Of a DNA stretch of 64,000 nucleotides, positions 52,221-61,922 are shown piece after piece. Made by a program: the position numbers and the translations under genes. Origin of the DNA: JANSWY01 sp965228955 (GTDB lineage Bacteria > Bacteroidota > Bacteroidia > Cytophagales > Cyclobacteriaceae). Position 1 is the stretch's first letter. Each line of letters opens with the position of its first letter. The notes beneath the pieces are model-generated. The model was not told the origin of the DNA and ran no database searches. It saw only the letters and a list, made by a program, of their open reading frames with translations. The stretch is taken from assembly GCA_965228955.1 (NCBI GenBank), contig OZ245848.1, positions 1,240,001 through 1,304,000 on the forward strand. The letters are read 5' to 3'.

Positions 52221-53171
52221 TTATCCTTTAATGCTTTCAGTTACAGTTTCTAAAACCTCAAAAGCCGTTTCAGCCATTTTATTACCCTTGGTATCCAGGC
52301 AAGGATTCACTTCAGTTACCTCTAAACAAACAACTTTTCCAGTTTCAATTATGCCATTGATAATATCAATTGCTTCCTGCGGGTCGAAACCTTTAGGCAC
52401 AGGGGTTCCGGTTCCCATTGAGATCATGTCGCAATCAAGGCTGTCTACATCAAAAGAGATATAAATGATATCACAGTTGTCCAGAGTTTGCATTGCTTCC
52501 TTAACACAAGTCTCAAGGCCTCTATACCTTACTTCATGGACCATATAATTTCTGATTCCATGTTTTTCTCGTAAAGAATCCTCCGGCTCTTCAGTATCTC
52601 TTACACCAAAGAATATTAAGTCCTCTGGTAGAATTTTTGATCCTTTTGTTCCGATATTCTTAATATTATTCCACTCATCCACTGTTTGCTCTGCCGGATC
52701 ATTGATTTTGTGATCCATGTTGTCGTACCCAAGAGCTGCAGCTAAAGGCATCCCGTGTACGTTCCCGGATGGTGACGTAAAAGGTGAATGCAAATCTGCA
52801 TGAGCATCAATCCAGACAACACCTAGACGCTTGTCAGGATATTTCGCTTTTATTCCACTAATAGTTCCCAAAGCTGAAGAGTGATCTCCTGATAATACGA
52901 TTGGAAAATGCTCTTCATTTAAAGTATTAGAAATAGCCTCAGAAACTCTTTCACATTGTACTCTAACATGACTGATTCTCTTAGCAAAAGTCGTTTTTAC
53001 TTTGTTGTAGATAGTTTCATTATGGGTCTCAACATCCAGATGAGGAAACTGAATGAAATAGTCACTTTCTTTGTTGATAGCGGCGATTTCAATGGCATCA
53101 ATGCCCATATCAGATCCTCTGGTACCAGCACCTATATCGGACCTGTTTTTGATGATTTTAATTGGAAACAT
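52221..53171 (-). CDS. Arginase/agmatinase/formiminoglutamase-family hydrolase
   Basis: A 316-residue ureohydrolase-fold enzyme. The binuclear manganese site is intact: GDHSSALG (His), WIDAHADLHSP (DAHAD) and ISFDVDSLDCD (DVD). The overall sequence (GADMGIDAIEIAAINK-like start, RDTEEPEDSLREKHGIRNY) is closest to arginase itself, which makes ornithine and urea from arginine, but agmatinase or formiminoglutamase are not excluded by eye. It is monocistronic, with a -7 box just upstream. No other arginine-metabolism gene is in the window. Confidence 0.87.
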   Translation of the reverse strand: MFPIKIIKNRSDIGAGTRGSDMGIDAIEIAAINKESDYFIQFPHLDVETHNETIYNKVKTTFAKRISHVRVQCERVSEAISNTLNEEHFPIVLSGDHSSALGTISGIKAKYPDKRLGVVWIDAHADLHSPFTSPSGNVHGMPLAAALGYDNMDHKINDPAEQTVDEWNNIKNIGTKGSKILPEDLIFFGVRDTEEPEDSLREKHGIRNYMVHEVRYRGLETCVKEAMQTLDNCDIIYISFDVDSLDCDMISMGTGTPVPKGFDPQEAIDIINGIIETGKVVCLEVTEVNPCLDTKGNKMAETAFEVLETVTESIKG

Positions 53172-53195
53172 TTTAAGGGTTTATTGTTGTTGCGG

Positions 53196-53227
53196 CAAAG
53201 CTAGTAAATCCCCAGTGACAGAACCAA
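53196..53227 (-). promoter_or_regulatory. Putative promoter of arginase-family gene
   Basis: On the minus strand TTG (53225-53227), 21 nt, then TAGCTTTG (53196-53203), a full match to the -7 consensus. It ends 24 bp before the start codon. Confidence 0.5.
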
Positions 53228-53324
53228 GCTGGAGATTGATAATTAGTTACGATAAAAATGCTAATTCCATTCGCAATTCATCACAATAAGTTCTAGATTC
53301 CAGATTCAATTAAAATAAGGGATT

Positions 53325-54245
53325 ATGCCTATCGAATTATTGATTTTTGCGGGTGTTGTTTTGGCCTCTATGTGGATCATTTTCACCATCATTCCAGTGA
53401 ACCTTTGGATCACAGCACAATTTACTGGTGTGCGTGTAGGTTTATTTGAGCTGGTATTCATGAGATTTAGAAAGGTGCCACCGAAAATCATAGTTAATTC
53501 TCTGATCCTGGCAAGAAAGGCTGGCTTGAAAGATATCACAACTCAATTGCTGGAAACGCACTATTTGGCCAAAGGAAACTTAGTTAAGGTGATAAAGGCC
53601 CTTATAGTCGCTGATAAGGCTAATCTAAATATGGACTTTAAGCAAGCAACAGCAATTGATTTGGCTGGTAGAGATGTTCTTAATGCTGTTCAAGTCTCTG
53701 TAAATCCATATATCATAGTAGTTCCAGCAATCACAGGCGTTTCACCTGATGGAATTCAGCTGATTGCAGAAGCCAAAGTAACCGTAAGAACAAATATTGG
53801 ACAATTGGTAGGAGGAGCTGGTGAAGAAACGATCAAGGCAAGAGTAGGACAAGGTATCATTAGTAGGATAGGTGCTGCAGGGAATTATCTGGAGATTTTA
53901 GAGAAACCGGAAGAAATTTCAATGGAAGTGCTAAAAAATGGCCTTGATGCCGGTACTGCATTCGAAATCTTATCTATTGATATTGAAGATATCACCATTG
54001 GAGAAAACATCGGAGCAAAGCTTCAGATTGATCAGGCGAAAGCAGATTTGGATATCGCAAATGCGAAGGCTGAAGAAAAAAGAGCTATGGCTGTTGCAAA
54101 GGAGCAGGAAATGTCAGCAAGAGTACAGGAAGCCAGAGCAAAAGTGATACAAGCGGAGGCACTTATTCCAGCAGCATTGTCTGATGCATTTAGGGAAGGT
54201 AATTTGATTAAAGGTTTTAAGCCGCCTGGAAAGACAAAGAAATAA
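53325..54245 (+). CDS. floA: Flotillin-like protein FloA (UPF0365)
   Basis: A 306-residue membrane-microdomain scaffold protein. One N-terminal membrane helix (about residues 3-27) is followed by the conserved UPF0365 body (LFELVFMRFRKVPPKIIVNSLILARKAGL, GVSPDGIQLIAEAKVTVRTNI, GAGEETIKARVGQG) and a C-terminal coiled coil (AEEKRAMAVAKEQEMSARVQEARAKV). It is about 20-25 residues shorter than Bacillus FloA. No NfeD-family gene accompanies it, although NfeD often does. A strong stem-loop follows, so it is monocistronic. Confidence 0.93.
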   Translation: MPIELLIFAGVVLASMWIIFTIIPVNLWITAQFTGVRVGLFELVFMRFRKVPPKIIVNSLILARKAGLKDITTQLLETHYLAKGNLVKVIKALIVADKANLNMDFKQATAIDLAGRDVLNAVQVSVNPYIIVVPAITGVSPDGIQLIAEAKVTVRTNIGQLVGGAGEETIKARVGQGIISRIGAAGNYLEILEKPEEISMEVLKNGLDAGTAFEILSIDIEDITIGENIGAKLQIDQAKADLDIANAKAEEKRAMAVAKEQEMSARVQEARAKVIQAEALIPAALSDAFREGNLIKGFKPPGKTKK

Positions 54246-54267
54246 ATAAAGAAAAGTTATAGAAATA

Positions 54268-54297
54268 AAAAAGGTCGGGATTACCGACCTTTTTTTA
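54268..54297. terminator. Terminator between floA and the coiled-coil gene
   Basis: AAAAAGGTCGG and CCGACCTTTTT form a perfect 11-bp stem (54268-54278 and 54284-54294). A-rich and T-rich flanks let it end transcription from both sides of this convergent pair. Confidence 0.88.
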
Positions 54298-54298
54298 T

Positions 54299-54490
54299 TT
54301 ATTTCAATTTGTTTCTCATTAATATCAATCGTTGAAGCCTGTCAACTTCCATTTCCAGCTTTATCAAATTTTCCTCTGATTCTGATCTTCTTAGAGTCAT
54401 AAGCTGCTCCTGGAGCACTTGCAATTGACTTTGAAGACCCGTAATCTCGGCTGGAGACTGGTTTTCGATTATTGTGGCAGTGGAGTTCAT
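54299..54490 (-). CDS. Small coiled-coil protein, function unknown
   Basis: A protein of 63 residues from ATG 54490 (71 from 54514). Almost all of it after residue 15 is a heptad-like helix (LQSQLQVLQEQLMTLRRSESEENLIKLEMEVDRLQRLILMRNKL in two segments), with no hydrophobic anchor. It shares a bidirectional terminator with floA. I cannot name a family. The heptad pattern and the clean terminator support it as a real gene; the exact start is uncertain. Confidence 0.6.
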   Translation of the reverse strand: MNSTATIIENQSPAEITGLQSQLQVLQEQLMTLRRSESEENLIKLEMEVDRLQRLILMRNKLK

Positions 54491-54715
54491 AGTGTTAGCA
54501 GTGTGTTTATACATTCAATATACGATTTCTCAATAAATTGTTTTCGTCATAATCGATCAAAGGTCAATTTGACCCGATGAATTTTTTATTGATTTCACAG
54601 AGCAAATAACGTTCCAAAAACAAGTTTATGATAATCCGAGGTTGCTAAGATTTCATGTATTAATTTGCAAGAGAATAATTAATACCCAATAAAAACTAAC
54701 AGCTTAAACCTAAAA

Positions 54716-57700
54716 ATGGATAATCTTCAGATTTTCAATAAAATCCTTGTTGCAAATAGAGGAGAAATTGCAATCCGAGTCTTAAGAGCAATTTCGGAAC
54801 TTCACATCAGATCAGTCGCCATCTACACTCACGAGGATAGATACTCATTACACCGATATAAAGCAGATGAATCATACCAGATTGGTCATGAAGATGATCC
54901 ATTAAAACCATATTTGGATATTGAGGGGATCATTACTATTGCCAAAGAGAACGGAGTTGACGCAATTCACCCAGGTTACGGATTCCTTTCTGAAAACGTG
55001 ACTTTTGCTACAAGATGTAGAGAGGAGGGAATTGTTTTCATTGGTCCTTACCCTGAAGTAATGGCAAGATTAGGGGATAAAGTCATGGCAAAAACAGTTG
55101 CAAGAGAAGCAAATGTTCCTGTCATAGAAGATAATAAATCTCCCCTGACTAGTGATGAAATAGCTAAGCAGGAAGCTGCTGCCATCGGATACCCGGTAAT
55201 TTTGAAAGCTTCAGCTGGTGGGGGTGGCCGTGGTATGCGTGTTGTGAGAAATGAAGAACAGCTTATTAAATCTTTCAACGAAGCAAAATCAGAGGCGGGT
55301 AAGTCATTTGGTGATGATACGATCTTCATTGAGAAGTACGTTGAAAACCCGAAACATATTGAGGTTCAAATTCTTGCGGATACTCATGGTAATATTGTTC
55401 ACCTTTATGAAAGGGACTGTTCCGTACAAAGAAGGTTTCAAAAAGTAGTGGAAGTTGCACCAAGTGTTGGCTTGAAGGAAGAGACCAGAGAGAAACTATA
55501 TCAATATGCTACCCAAATTGCTTCCCATGTAAATTACAATAATGCGGGAACAGTGGAGTTTCTTCTTGATGCGGATGAAAATGTCTATTTCATTGAAGTA
55601 AACCCAAGAGTTCAGGTAGAGCATACGGTTACGGAAGAAATCACAGGTATTGATATTGTAAGATCACAGATATTAATCGCCTCCGGTTGCCAGTTATCTC
55701 ATCCGCAGATATTTATAAAATCTCAGGAAGACGTAAGTATCAGAGGTTTTGCTGTACAATGTAGAGTCACCACCGAAGATCCAGAAAAAGACTTTAAACC
55801 GGATTATGGAACTATAATTGCCTATCGAAGTGCTGGTGGGTTTGGAATTAGACTAGATGCGGGAAATGTTTATAATGGTGTAAAGATCAGCCCGTTCTTC
55901 GATTCTCTATTGGTAAAGGTAACTGCTTCGGGTCGTACATTAAAAGGTGCTTCCAGAAGACTTCATAGAGCTCTAAGAGAGTTTAGAGTAAGAGGAGTGA
56001 AAACTAATGTTGGTTTCCTTCAAAATGTAATATACCATGACGACTTCTTCAACGGAAAAGCAACAGTAAACTTTATTGCAGATCACCCGGAGCTATTTGA
56101 TATTAATATTGGGTTTGACAGGGGTACAAAGACACTTACTTACCTTGGAGAAGTTTCTATAAACGGAAACCCGGATGTTAAATCATTTGATCCAAACAAG
56201 GTTTTCAGAGCACCTAAAACACCAAAAGTTTCATTAAATGCTGAAGTGCCAAAAGGTTCAAGAAACCAACTTCAGGAATTAGGCAGGGATAAATTCCTGG
56301 AGTCGCTTAAAAATGACTCAAAAGTTCACTTTACTGATACCACGATGAGAGACGCTCATCAGTCACTTTTGGCGACAAGGTTCAGAACTCAGGATCTGCT
56401 AAAAGTAGCCAGATCTTATGCAGTTGAGAATCCAGAAGTATTTTCACTAGAAATGTGGGGAGGAGCTACATTTGATGTGTCTATGAGGTTTCTTAAAGAA
56501 AGCCCATGGAAGAGATTAGAGTTATTAAGGGAAGCGATCCCAAACATTCTATTCCAAATGTTATTAAGAGGATCTAATGGAGTTGGTTATACTGCCTATC
56601 CAGATAACTTGATCGAGAAGTTTATTGAAACTTCAGCTGAGAAAGGAATGGATATCTTCCGTATTTTCGATTCTTTGAACTGGATTGAAAACATCAAAGG
56701 AAGTATTAAAACAGTTAGAGAAAGAACAGATTCTATTGCCGAGGCTTGTATTTGTTACACAGGAGAAATATTGGATGCTGGTAATGATAAATATACTCTT
56801 CAGTACTATGTTGATTTAGCAAAACAACTAGAGGATGCAGGAGCGCATATTCTGGCGATAAAAGATATGGCGGGTCTTCTTAAACCAATGAGTGCTTCTA
56901 AGCTGATAACTTCATTAAAGGAAGCTGTTGATCTACCTATCCATCTTCACACTCATGATACCTCTTCAATTCAGTCTGCTATGTATATGCAGGCTATTGA
57001 TGCGGGTGTTGATATTGTAGATGTTTCTCTGGCGTCAATGTCTGGACTTACATCGCAACCAAATTTCAACTCAATGGCTGCAGCCCTGGAATTCCATGAA
57101 AGAGGAAGAAAAATGAATATGGAATCATTAAATGCTCATTCCACTTACTTTGAAGATGTTAGAGAATATTATTACCCGTTTGAATCCGGACTAAAAGCTG
57201 GAACGGCAGAAGTTTACGATCATGAAATTCCTGGTGGGCAATATTCAAACTTGAGACCTCAGGCCATTGCCTTGGGATTAGAGCACAAGTTTGAAACTAT
57301 CAAAGAGAATTATGCAGCTGTAAACAGGCTGTTTGGGGATATTGTAAAAGTGACTCCTTCATCCAAAGTAGTTGGTGATATGGCAATGTTTATGACAGCT
57401 AATGATCTCACTGCAGATGATGTTATTACCGAAGGAGGAAAGCTTTCTTTCCCAGAATCTGTTGTTGGGTTCTTCAAAGGAGATTTGGGTCAACCTTATG
57501 GTGGATTCCCGGAGGAGTTAAGCAAAATTATTCTTAAGAATGAGAAAGCTTACAATGGAAGAGCCAATGAGCATTTGGAGCCAGTAGATTTTGATAAGGA
57601 ATTTGAAGACTTCAAAAAAGAATTTAATTCGGATTCTTTTGAAGATTTTCTTAGCTACAAACTCTATCCTAAAGTCTACAAAGACTATTCTGATCATGTA

Positions 57701-58159
57701 GAGCAGTATGGTGCGGTTACTGATTTGCCTACACCTGCATTCTTCTACGGAATGAAAACAGGTGAGGAGATCATGGTGGAAATTGCTCGTGGTAAGAATA
57801 TCATTATTGAGATGCAATACATGTCTGAACCAGATGAAGAGGGAATGAGATTCATTTCGTTCAGCATGAATGGTCAGACGAGAAAGATCAGGATCAGAGA
57901 TAATAATATTAAAGTAGACAAAGTGTCCAATGTAAAAGCAAAATCTGCTAATGAGATTGGATCGCCACTCCAGGGTAGAATAGCAGAGATTAAGGTTAAA
58001 GAAGGTGAGAAAGTCAAAAAAGATCAGGTTCTTTTTGTGATTGAGGCCATGAAAATGGAAACCTCTGTGGCTTCTCCTGGAGATGGGATGGTACACAAAC
58101 TACATTTGGCTGCCGGACAGCTAGTTGAACAAGATGACCTGGTCGTTGAGTTCATTTAG
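54716..58159 (+). CDS. pyc: Pyruvate carboxylase
   Basis: An 1147-residue enzyme that makes oxaloacetate from pyruvate and bicarbonate with ATP. Domains in order: biotin carboxylase (~1-460, ILVANRGEIAIRVLRA, ASAGGGGRGMRVV, VNPRVQVEHTVTE), carboxyltransferase (~535-815, TTMRDAHQSLLATRFR, with LHTHDTSS) and a PYC allosteric region. The C-terminal biotinyl carrier follows, with biotin lysine K1113 in EAMKMETS. This is the full single-chain type. It feeds the TCA cycle that includes sucC in this window. Monocistronic. Confidence 0.97.
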   Translation: MDNLQIFNKILVANRGEIAIRVLRAISELHIRSVAIYTHEDRYSLHRYKADESYQIGHEDDPLKPYLDIEGIITIAKENGVDAIHPGYGFLSENVTFATRCREEGIVFIGPYPEVMARLGDKVMAKTVAREANVPVIEDNKSPLTSDEIAKQEAAAIGYPVILKASAGGGGRGMRVVRNEEQLIKSFNEAKSEAGKSFGDDTIFIEKYVENPKHIEVQILADTHGNIVHLYERDCSVQRRFQKVVEVAPSVGLKEETREKLYQYATQIASHVNYNNAGTVEFLLDADENVYFIEVNPRVQVEHTVTEEITGIDIVRSQILIASGCQLSHPQIFIKSQEDVSIRGFAVQCRVTTEDPEKDFKPDYGTIIAYRSAGGFGIRLDAGNVYNGVKISPFFDSLLVKVTASGRTLKGASRRLHRALREFRVRGVKTNVGFLQNVIYHDDFFNGKATVNFIADHPELFDINIGFDRGTKTLTYLGEVSINGNPDVKSFDPNKVFRAPKTPKVSLNAEVPKGSRNQLQELGRDKFLESLKNDSKVHFTDTTMRDAHQSLLATRFRTQDLLKVARSYAVENPEVFSLEMWGGATFDVSMRFLKESPWKRLELLREAIPNILFQMLLRGSNGVGYTAYPDNLIEKFIETSAEKGMDIFRIFDSLNWIENIKGSIKTVRERTDSIAEACICYTGEILDAGNDKYTLQYYVDLAKQLEDAGAHILAIKDMAGLLKPMSASKLITSLKEAVDLPIHLHTHDTSSIQSAMYMQAIDAGVDIVDVSLASMSGLTSQPNFNSMAAALEFHERGRKMNMESLNAHSTYFEDVREYYYPFESGLKAGTAEVYDHEIPGGQYSNLRPQAIALGLEHKFETIKENYAAVNRLFGDIVKVTPSSKVVGDMAMFMTANDLTADDVITEGGKLSFPESVVGFFKGDLGQPYGGFPEELSKIILKNEKAYNGRANEHLEPVDFDKEFEDFKKEFNSDSFEDFLSYKLYPKVYKDYSDHVEQYGAVTDLPTPAFFYGMKTGEEIMVEIARGKNIIIEMQYMSEPDEEGMRFISFSMNGQTRKIRIRDNNIKVDKVSNVKAKSANEIGSPLQGRIAEIKVKEGEKVKKDQVLFVIEAMKMETSVASPGDGMVHKLHLAAGQLVEQDDLVVEFI

Positions 58160-58161
58160 AC

Positions 58162-58629
58162 TCAATGGGTCAATTGATTGTGTTTATCAATATCCAGAAA
58201 TATCGATTTGTCCTCTAATACAGCGTATTTGTTGAAATACTTTTTGGTTCCAACAAAATTTGCTGTTCTGATAAATCTTAGTTGAGTTAGTCTTCTTGCA
58301 TATTCCAGACTTGAAATGGAGTTTTTAGAGTATTCCAGAAGTTTTTGACCAGTAATTTTGGCCTGTTGGTTGATGTCAGTGACAGACCATCCAGCAGGCT
58401 GAAATTTCACCAGATAATCATGTTCTACAACCATGGGTACGTACCATCCGGTAATCGGTACAATCCACCTTCCAAACCAGGGAGAAGTGGCCAAGTCGGT
58501 GAGGAATCCTTCAGGGATATTAAATGAATCATCTTTTAAATGACACTTTATTTCAATCGGTTCTATGACTTCATAGATATTTTGGATGGAGTGGTGTCTT
58601 AGACTTGTAATTAAATTGGGTGCCGACAT
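58162..58629 (-). CDS. DUF1353-family protein
   Basis: A 155-residue soluble protein matching DUF1353: FNIPEGFLTDLATSPWFGRWIVPITGWYVPMVVEHDYLVKF is the core signature (residues ~35-78), then GWSVTDINQQAK. DUF1353 proteins often belong to phage or phage-like elements, but they also occur as chromosomal singletons and no phage gene is near. The 3' end is 2 bp from the pyc stop, on the opposite strand. Function unknown. Confidence 0.8.
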   Translation of the reverse strand: MSAPNLITSLRHHSIQNIYEVIEPIEIKCHLKDDSFNIPEGFLTDLATSPWFGRWIVPITGWYVPMVVEHDYLVKFQPAGWSVTDINQQAKITGQKLLEYSKNSISSLEYARRLTQLRFIRTANFVGTKKYFNKYAVLEDKSIFLDIDKHNQLTH

Positions 58630-58860
58630 ATCTTTTTATTCAAATCTCATGATTAATATACAAATTTTTTTCGCTAGTAGATTTTAAGATATCCGATATA
58701 CAAATTGAGCGAGTTAGTATAATGCAATTGGTGATTATGTCGATTTTTGGAGGTATTTCGTATCAATTTTGTTCAAAGTTGAAATCCTTGCCATTTTGAT
58801 TCGTTGAAATTTTGTTGATTATAATAAAAGAATCAATCTTTGAGTCAAATTTTGAATGTG

Positions 58861-59889
58861 ATGAAAAAGACTGTATTGATTACTGGAGGCACTGGTTACA
58901 TTGGCTCCCACACAGTAGTTGAGCTTCAAACTGCAGGTTACGAGGTTGTGGTAGTTGATGATTTATCTAACAGCAAGGAAAATGTAATACTCGGAATTGA
59001 GAAAATTACAGGTAACCGACCAAGGTTTTATGAAATTGATTTAACAAATAAAGAAGCAAGTCGGGAGGTTTTTAAGAATCATAAAATTGATGCAGTAATT
59101 CATTTTGCTGCTTTCAAGGCTGTTGGTGAATCTGTAGAGAATCCGCTACATTATTACCAAAACAACCTAGGCTCTTTGCTAAACATACTTGCTTTAATGA
59201 AACAGTATGATTGTGATCATCTGGTGTTCTCCTCATCATGTACTGTCTATGGACAACCAGAGAAATTACCGGTCACGGAGGATACACCTATTCAGCCAGC
59301 AGCGTCTCCTTATGGTAATACAAAACAGATTGGAGAAGAAATTATAAAAGACACAATCAATTCAAATGATAAGCTTTCAGCGATATCTCTTAGATATTTC
59401 AACCCTATTGGCGCACATGATTCAGGGTTAATTGGTGAGCTTCCTCAGGGTGTTCCAAATAATCTGGTTCCTTATCTTTTGAAAGTTGTGGGTGGAGAAT
59501 TGGAACAATTATCTGTATTTGGCGGAGATTATGATACCAAGGACGGTACATGTATTCGAGACTATATTCATGTGGTTGATTTGGCTAAGGCTCATTTGAT
59601 TGCAGTTGATAAACTTTTAGAAAAGAAATCAGATCGGTACGAGGTTTTCAATCTGGGAACTGGTGAGGGCTATTCTGTATTGGACCTAATCAAGACATTC
59701 CAGGAAGCAACAGGTGAAACGATCAATTATAAGATCGTCGATAGACGACCAGGTGACATAGAACAAATTTACGCGGATACACAAAACGCGAATGATAATT
59801 TAGGATGGAAAGCAGAAAGAGACTTAAAAAATATGCTTTCAACTGCCTGGAAATGGCAGCAATATTTAATGAAGAAAAAACTAGTTTAG
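58861..59889 (+). CDS. galE: UDP-glucose 4-epimerase GalE
   Basis: A 342-residue epimerase from ATG 58861 (MKKTVLITGGTGYIGSHTVVEL); a TTG seven codons upstream is possible but the ATG fits the family. GGTGYIGSH is the NAD-binding motif, and SSSCTVYGQPEKLP with the later SPYGNTKQIGE supplies the catalytic Ser and Tyr-Lys pair. RYFNPIGAHDSGLIGE and CIRDYIHVVDLAKAHL are GalE signatures. It interconverts UDP-glucose and UDP-galactose for glycans. It stands alone, with no gal operon around it. Confidence 0.95.
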   Translation: MKKTVLITGGTGYIGSHTVVELQTAGYEVVVVDDLSNSKENVILGIEKITGNRPRFYEIDLTNKEASREVFKNHKIDAVIHFAAFKAVGESVENPLHYYQNNLGSLLNILALMKQYDCDHLVFSSSCTVYGQPEKLPVTEDTPIQPAASPYGNTKQIGEEIIKDTINSNDKLSAISLRYFNPIGAHDSGLIGELPQGVPNNLVPYLLKVVGGELEQLSVFGGDYDTKDGTCIRDYIHVVDLAKAHLIAVDKLLEKKSDRYEVFNLGTGEGYSVLDLIKTFQEATGETINYKIVDRRPGDIEQIYADTQNANDNLGWKAERDLKNMLSTAWKWQQYLMKKKLV

Positions 59890-59975
59890 CAATAAATTGA
59901 TTTAAGGTTCAGGGGGGGATTGACTTAATGAAGGCGTCTTAAGGATGTAGAGAGAATCCAAATAATGAAATTTTC

Positions 59976-60293
59976 ATGAAGTATTTGACCAGATTATTTA
60001 TCGTACCGGCAGTAGCTACTATTCTATTTGCTTTCGAAGGACCAGCGACAACTTTGGTTAATGAAGAATCTGAACTAAACATTGTTCTTACCACTATCGA
60101 AGAGATTTCTATTAATGCGGAAGAGGAGTTGGTAGATCAGTTTTTTAAAAATGAGAGCTCAAATGCTAAAAATAGAAGAGGTTCTGAAACCAACTTTACT
60201 TACTATCTAATAATGCTATTTGCCACTTTGGTGGTAGCTCAATTGATATTGAGGTATCAAATGAAGAAAAAGAATATTAAGTCTTCTGTTTAA
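59976..60293 (+). CDS. Small membrane protein, function unknown
   Basis: A 105-residue protein with a short N-terminal hydrophobic segment (residues 7-20, a signal or anchor), an acidic middle (EESELNIVLTTIEEISINAEEELVDQFF) and a second membrane helix near residues 73-92, then a Lys-rich cytosolic tail (YQMKKKNIKSS). This topology suggests a small anchored protein. I do not recognise a family. Its 3' end overlaps the convergent sterol desaturase-like gene by 17 bp. Confidence 0.6.
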   Translation: MKYLTRLFIVPAVATILFAFEGPATTLVNEESELNIVLTTIEEISINAEEELVDQFFKNESSNAKNRRGSETNFTYYLIMLFATLVVAQLILRYQMKKKNIKSSV

Positions 60294-61062
60294 TTTTAAT
60301 TTGAAAATCTTCGCTTTCTGTACCCATCCATTTGTCCCAGAATGTAAAATATAGTCCGTAGTTACATCTGAATTTCTTATGATGAAGATCATGATGTGTA
60401 GCTCCAATTAGCCATTTTCCAAGCCAGTGTTTATGAAAATTATGAGGGTATAACTCTACTCCAGCATGATTTAAAGTTCCACTAATTGTCATAATTACTA
60501 ATATGACGAGCAATACATAAATATTCATTGGAAGCAGGAATACTATTAAAGGAATGATAATAGCCTGCAAGACCGATTCAAGAGGATGAAATGAAAATGA
60601 AGTGAGTGATGTGGTTTCCACACTATCATGATGAACTTTGTGCATGACCCTGTAGACTTTCGGAATATGCATCCATCTATGCAACCAATAGTAATAGGTT
60701 TCATGAAGGAATAAGGCAATTGTCAGGCTGATCGGTAAATACCAAAGTGGATACTCATTAATTTCAATATATAGCGCTGTATTGTCGGATTGCCACAAAA
60801 TGACCATAACTGTTCCTGAAACGGCAAATAGAAATGATGTAATTGCCGACCACTTTATCTCAGATATAACCTGGCTCTTATTCTTTATATCCCCATTAAT
60901 AAGTCTATTCTCAAATTCGTTTCTAAAAGCCCAATAAAAAACAAAATGAAATACTCCTGATATAAACAGATACCTCAAAAATACAATTGCAAATAATAAA
61001 CCTGTTAGAAGGGAAAAACTAAGCGGGTCTAAAAAATCTGTCTTGGCCAAGCTTTCAAACAT
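60277..61062 (-). CDS. Sterol desaturase / fatty acid hydroxylase-family membrane enzyme
   Basis: A 261-residue di-iron membrane enzyme when started at 61062 (MFESLAKTDFLDPLSF); the frame extends to 61188 but that stretch overlaps the divergent promoter region and is not family-like. The three His clusters are seen: HETYYYWLHRWMH, HKVHHDS and HDLHHKKF, with NHAGVELYPHNFHKHW between. Relatives hydroxylate or desaturate sterols, fatty acids or carotenoids. The true substrate is unknown, and no carotenoid gene is nearby. Four or more membrane helices fit the family. Confidence 0.87.
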   Translation of the reverse strand: MFESLAKTDFLDPLSFSLLTGLLFAIVFLRYLFISGVFHFVFYWAFRNEFENRLINGDIKNKSQVISEIKWSAITSFLFAVSGTVMVILWQSDNTALYIEINEYPLWYLPISLTIALFLHETYYYWLHRWMHIPKVYRVMHKVHHDSVETTSLTSFSFHPLESVLQAIIIPLIVFLLPMNIYVLLVILVIMTISGTLNHAGVELYPHNFHKHWLGKWLIGATHHDLHHKKFRCNYGLYFTFWDKWMGTESEDFQIKIKQKT

Positions 61063-61188
61063 TTTCAAATAACAATTTACAATTCGCTTTGTTTGATTCA
61101 GAACTATGAAAATCCGAAAGTAGCAAGTTAAACAATGATTGAAGAAGAAAATGCCTAGATTTGTCACGGTCTTTAAATTGAAACTCAA

Positions 61189-61920
61189 ATGTTTAGGTTC
61201 TTCCCTCTAGTCTTCATAGTTCAGGCGTTTTGTGTTTATCATGCGTATAAAACCAAAGCAGAACAGAAGTGGTACTGGCTGATTCTTTTCTTTCCATTGA
61301 TTGGTTGTGGTATCTACTTATACCATCACTTTTATAATAGACAAAATCTCGCGAAAGTCACGGAAGGCATAAAAACCACAGTTGATAGCTCATATACCAC
61401 TACTAAGTTGGAAAAGGAATTAGATTTTGCAGACACCATGGATAACAAAATGGCGCTTGGTGATCACTATGTTAAAATCGACAGGATTCCTGAAGCTGTG
61501 CAGTTGTATGAATCTTGTCTGGAAGGCTTTAATCACGATAATATTGATGTTTTGAAAAGGGTAGTTGTAGCATGTTACATGAATGAAGATTACCTAACAG
61601 CAATAAAATATGGAGACAAGGCCAATCAGGATAAAGAGTTTTTCAAGTCTGAGGAGAAATCAGCTTATGCTTGGTCTCTGTATGAGACGGGTGAGATTGA
61701 AAGAGCTGAGAAGTGTTTTCAGGATATGAATATCAGCTTTACCAACTATTCACAACGAGTAGAATATGGCAAACTACTCCAAAAAGAAGGACGGTTTGAG
61801 GATGCCAAGAAGCTGCTAACAGAAATGGCCCAGGAATATAACCAAATGGAGCCCAGAGAGCAGAAGATGAATAAGCCACTGGCAAGAGAGATTCAGCAGA
61901 TGTTATCGGTGGGGAGTTAA
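61189..61920 (+). CDS. Membrane-anchored tetratricopeptide protein
   Basis: A 243-residue protein that starts with two membrane helices (residues 2-17 and 27-47, FRFFPLVFIVQAFCVYHAY then WYWLILFFPLIGCGIYLYHHF, the pattern of a PLDc_N domain) and then a TPR-like helical solenoid (ALGDHYVKIDRIPEAVQLYESCL, VVACYMNEDYLTAIKYGDKA, YAWSLYETGEIERAEKCFQDM, EYGKLLQKEGRFEDAKKLLTEM). The role is not known; TPR domains bind proteins. A cytochrome c gene follows after 2 bp and is probably cotranscribed. Confidence 0.83.
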   Translation: MFRFFPLVFIVQAFCVYHAYKTKAEQKWYWLILFFPLIGCGIYLYHHFYNRQNLAKVTEGIKTTVDSSYTTTKLEKELDFADTMDNKMALGDHYVKIDRIPEAVQLYESCLEGFNHDNIDVLKRVVVACYMNEDYLTAIKYGDKANQDKEFFKSEEKSAYAWSLYETGEIERAEKCFQDMNISFTNYSQRVEYGKLLQKEGRFEDAKKLLTEMAQEYNQMEPREQKMNKPLAREIQQMLSVGS

Positions 61921-61922
61921 GG

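Noticed and set aside
57518..58096. Minus-strand ORF of 192 codons inside pyc
   Set aside because: It is antisense to the biotin carrier region of pyruvate carboxylase; no start context and no recognisable domain.
58162..58629. Phage remnant suggested by DUF1353
   Set aside because: DUF1353 also occurs as a chromosomal gene; no other phage-like gene, attachment site or composition shift nearby.
61063..61188. N-terminal extension of the sterol desaturase-like protein
   Set aside because: It overlaps the divergent promoter region and is not family-like; the ATG at 61062 is preferred.
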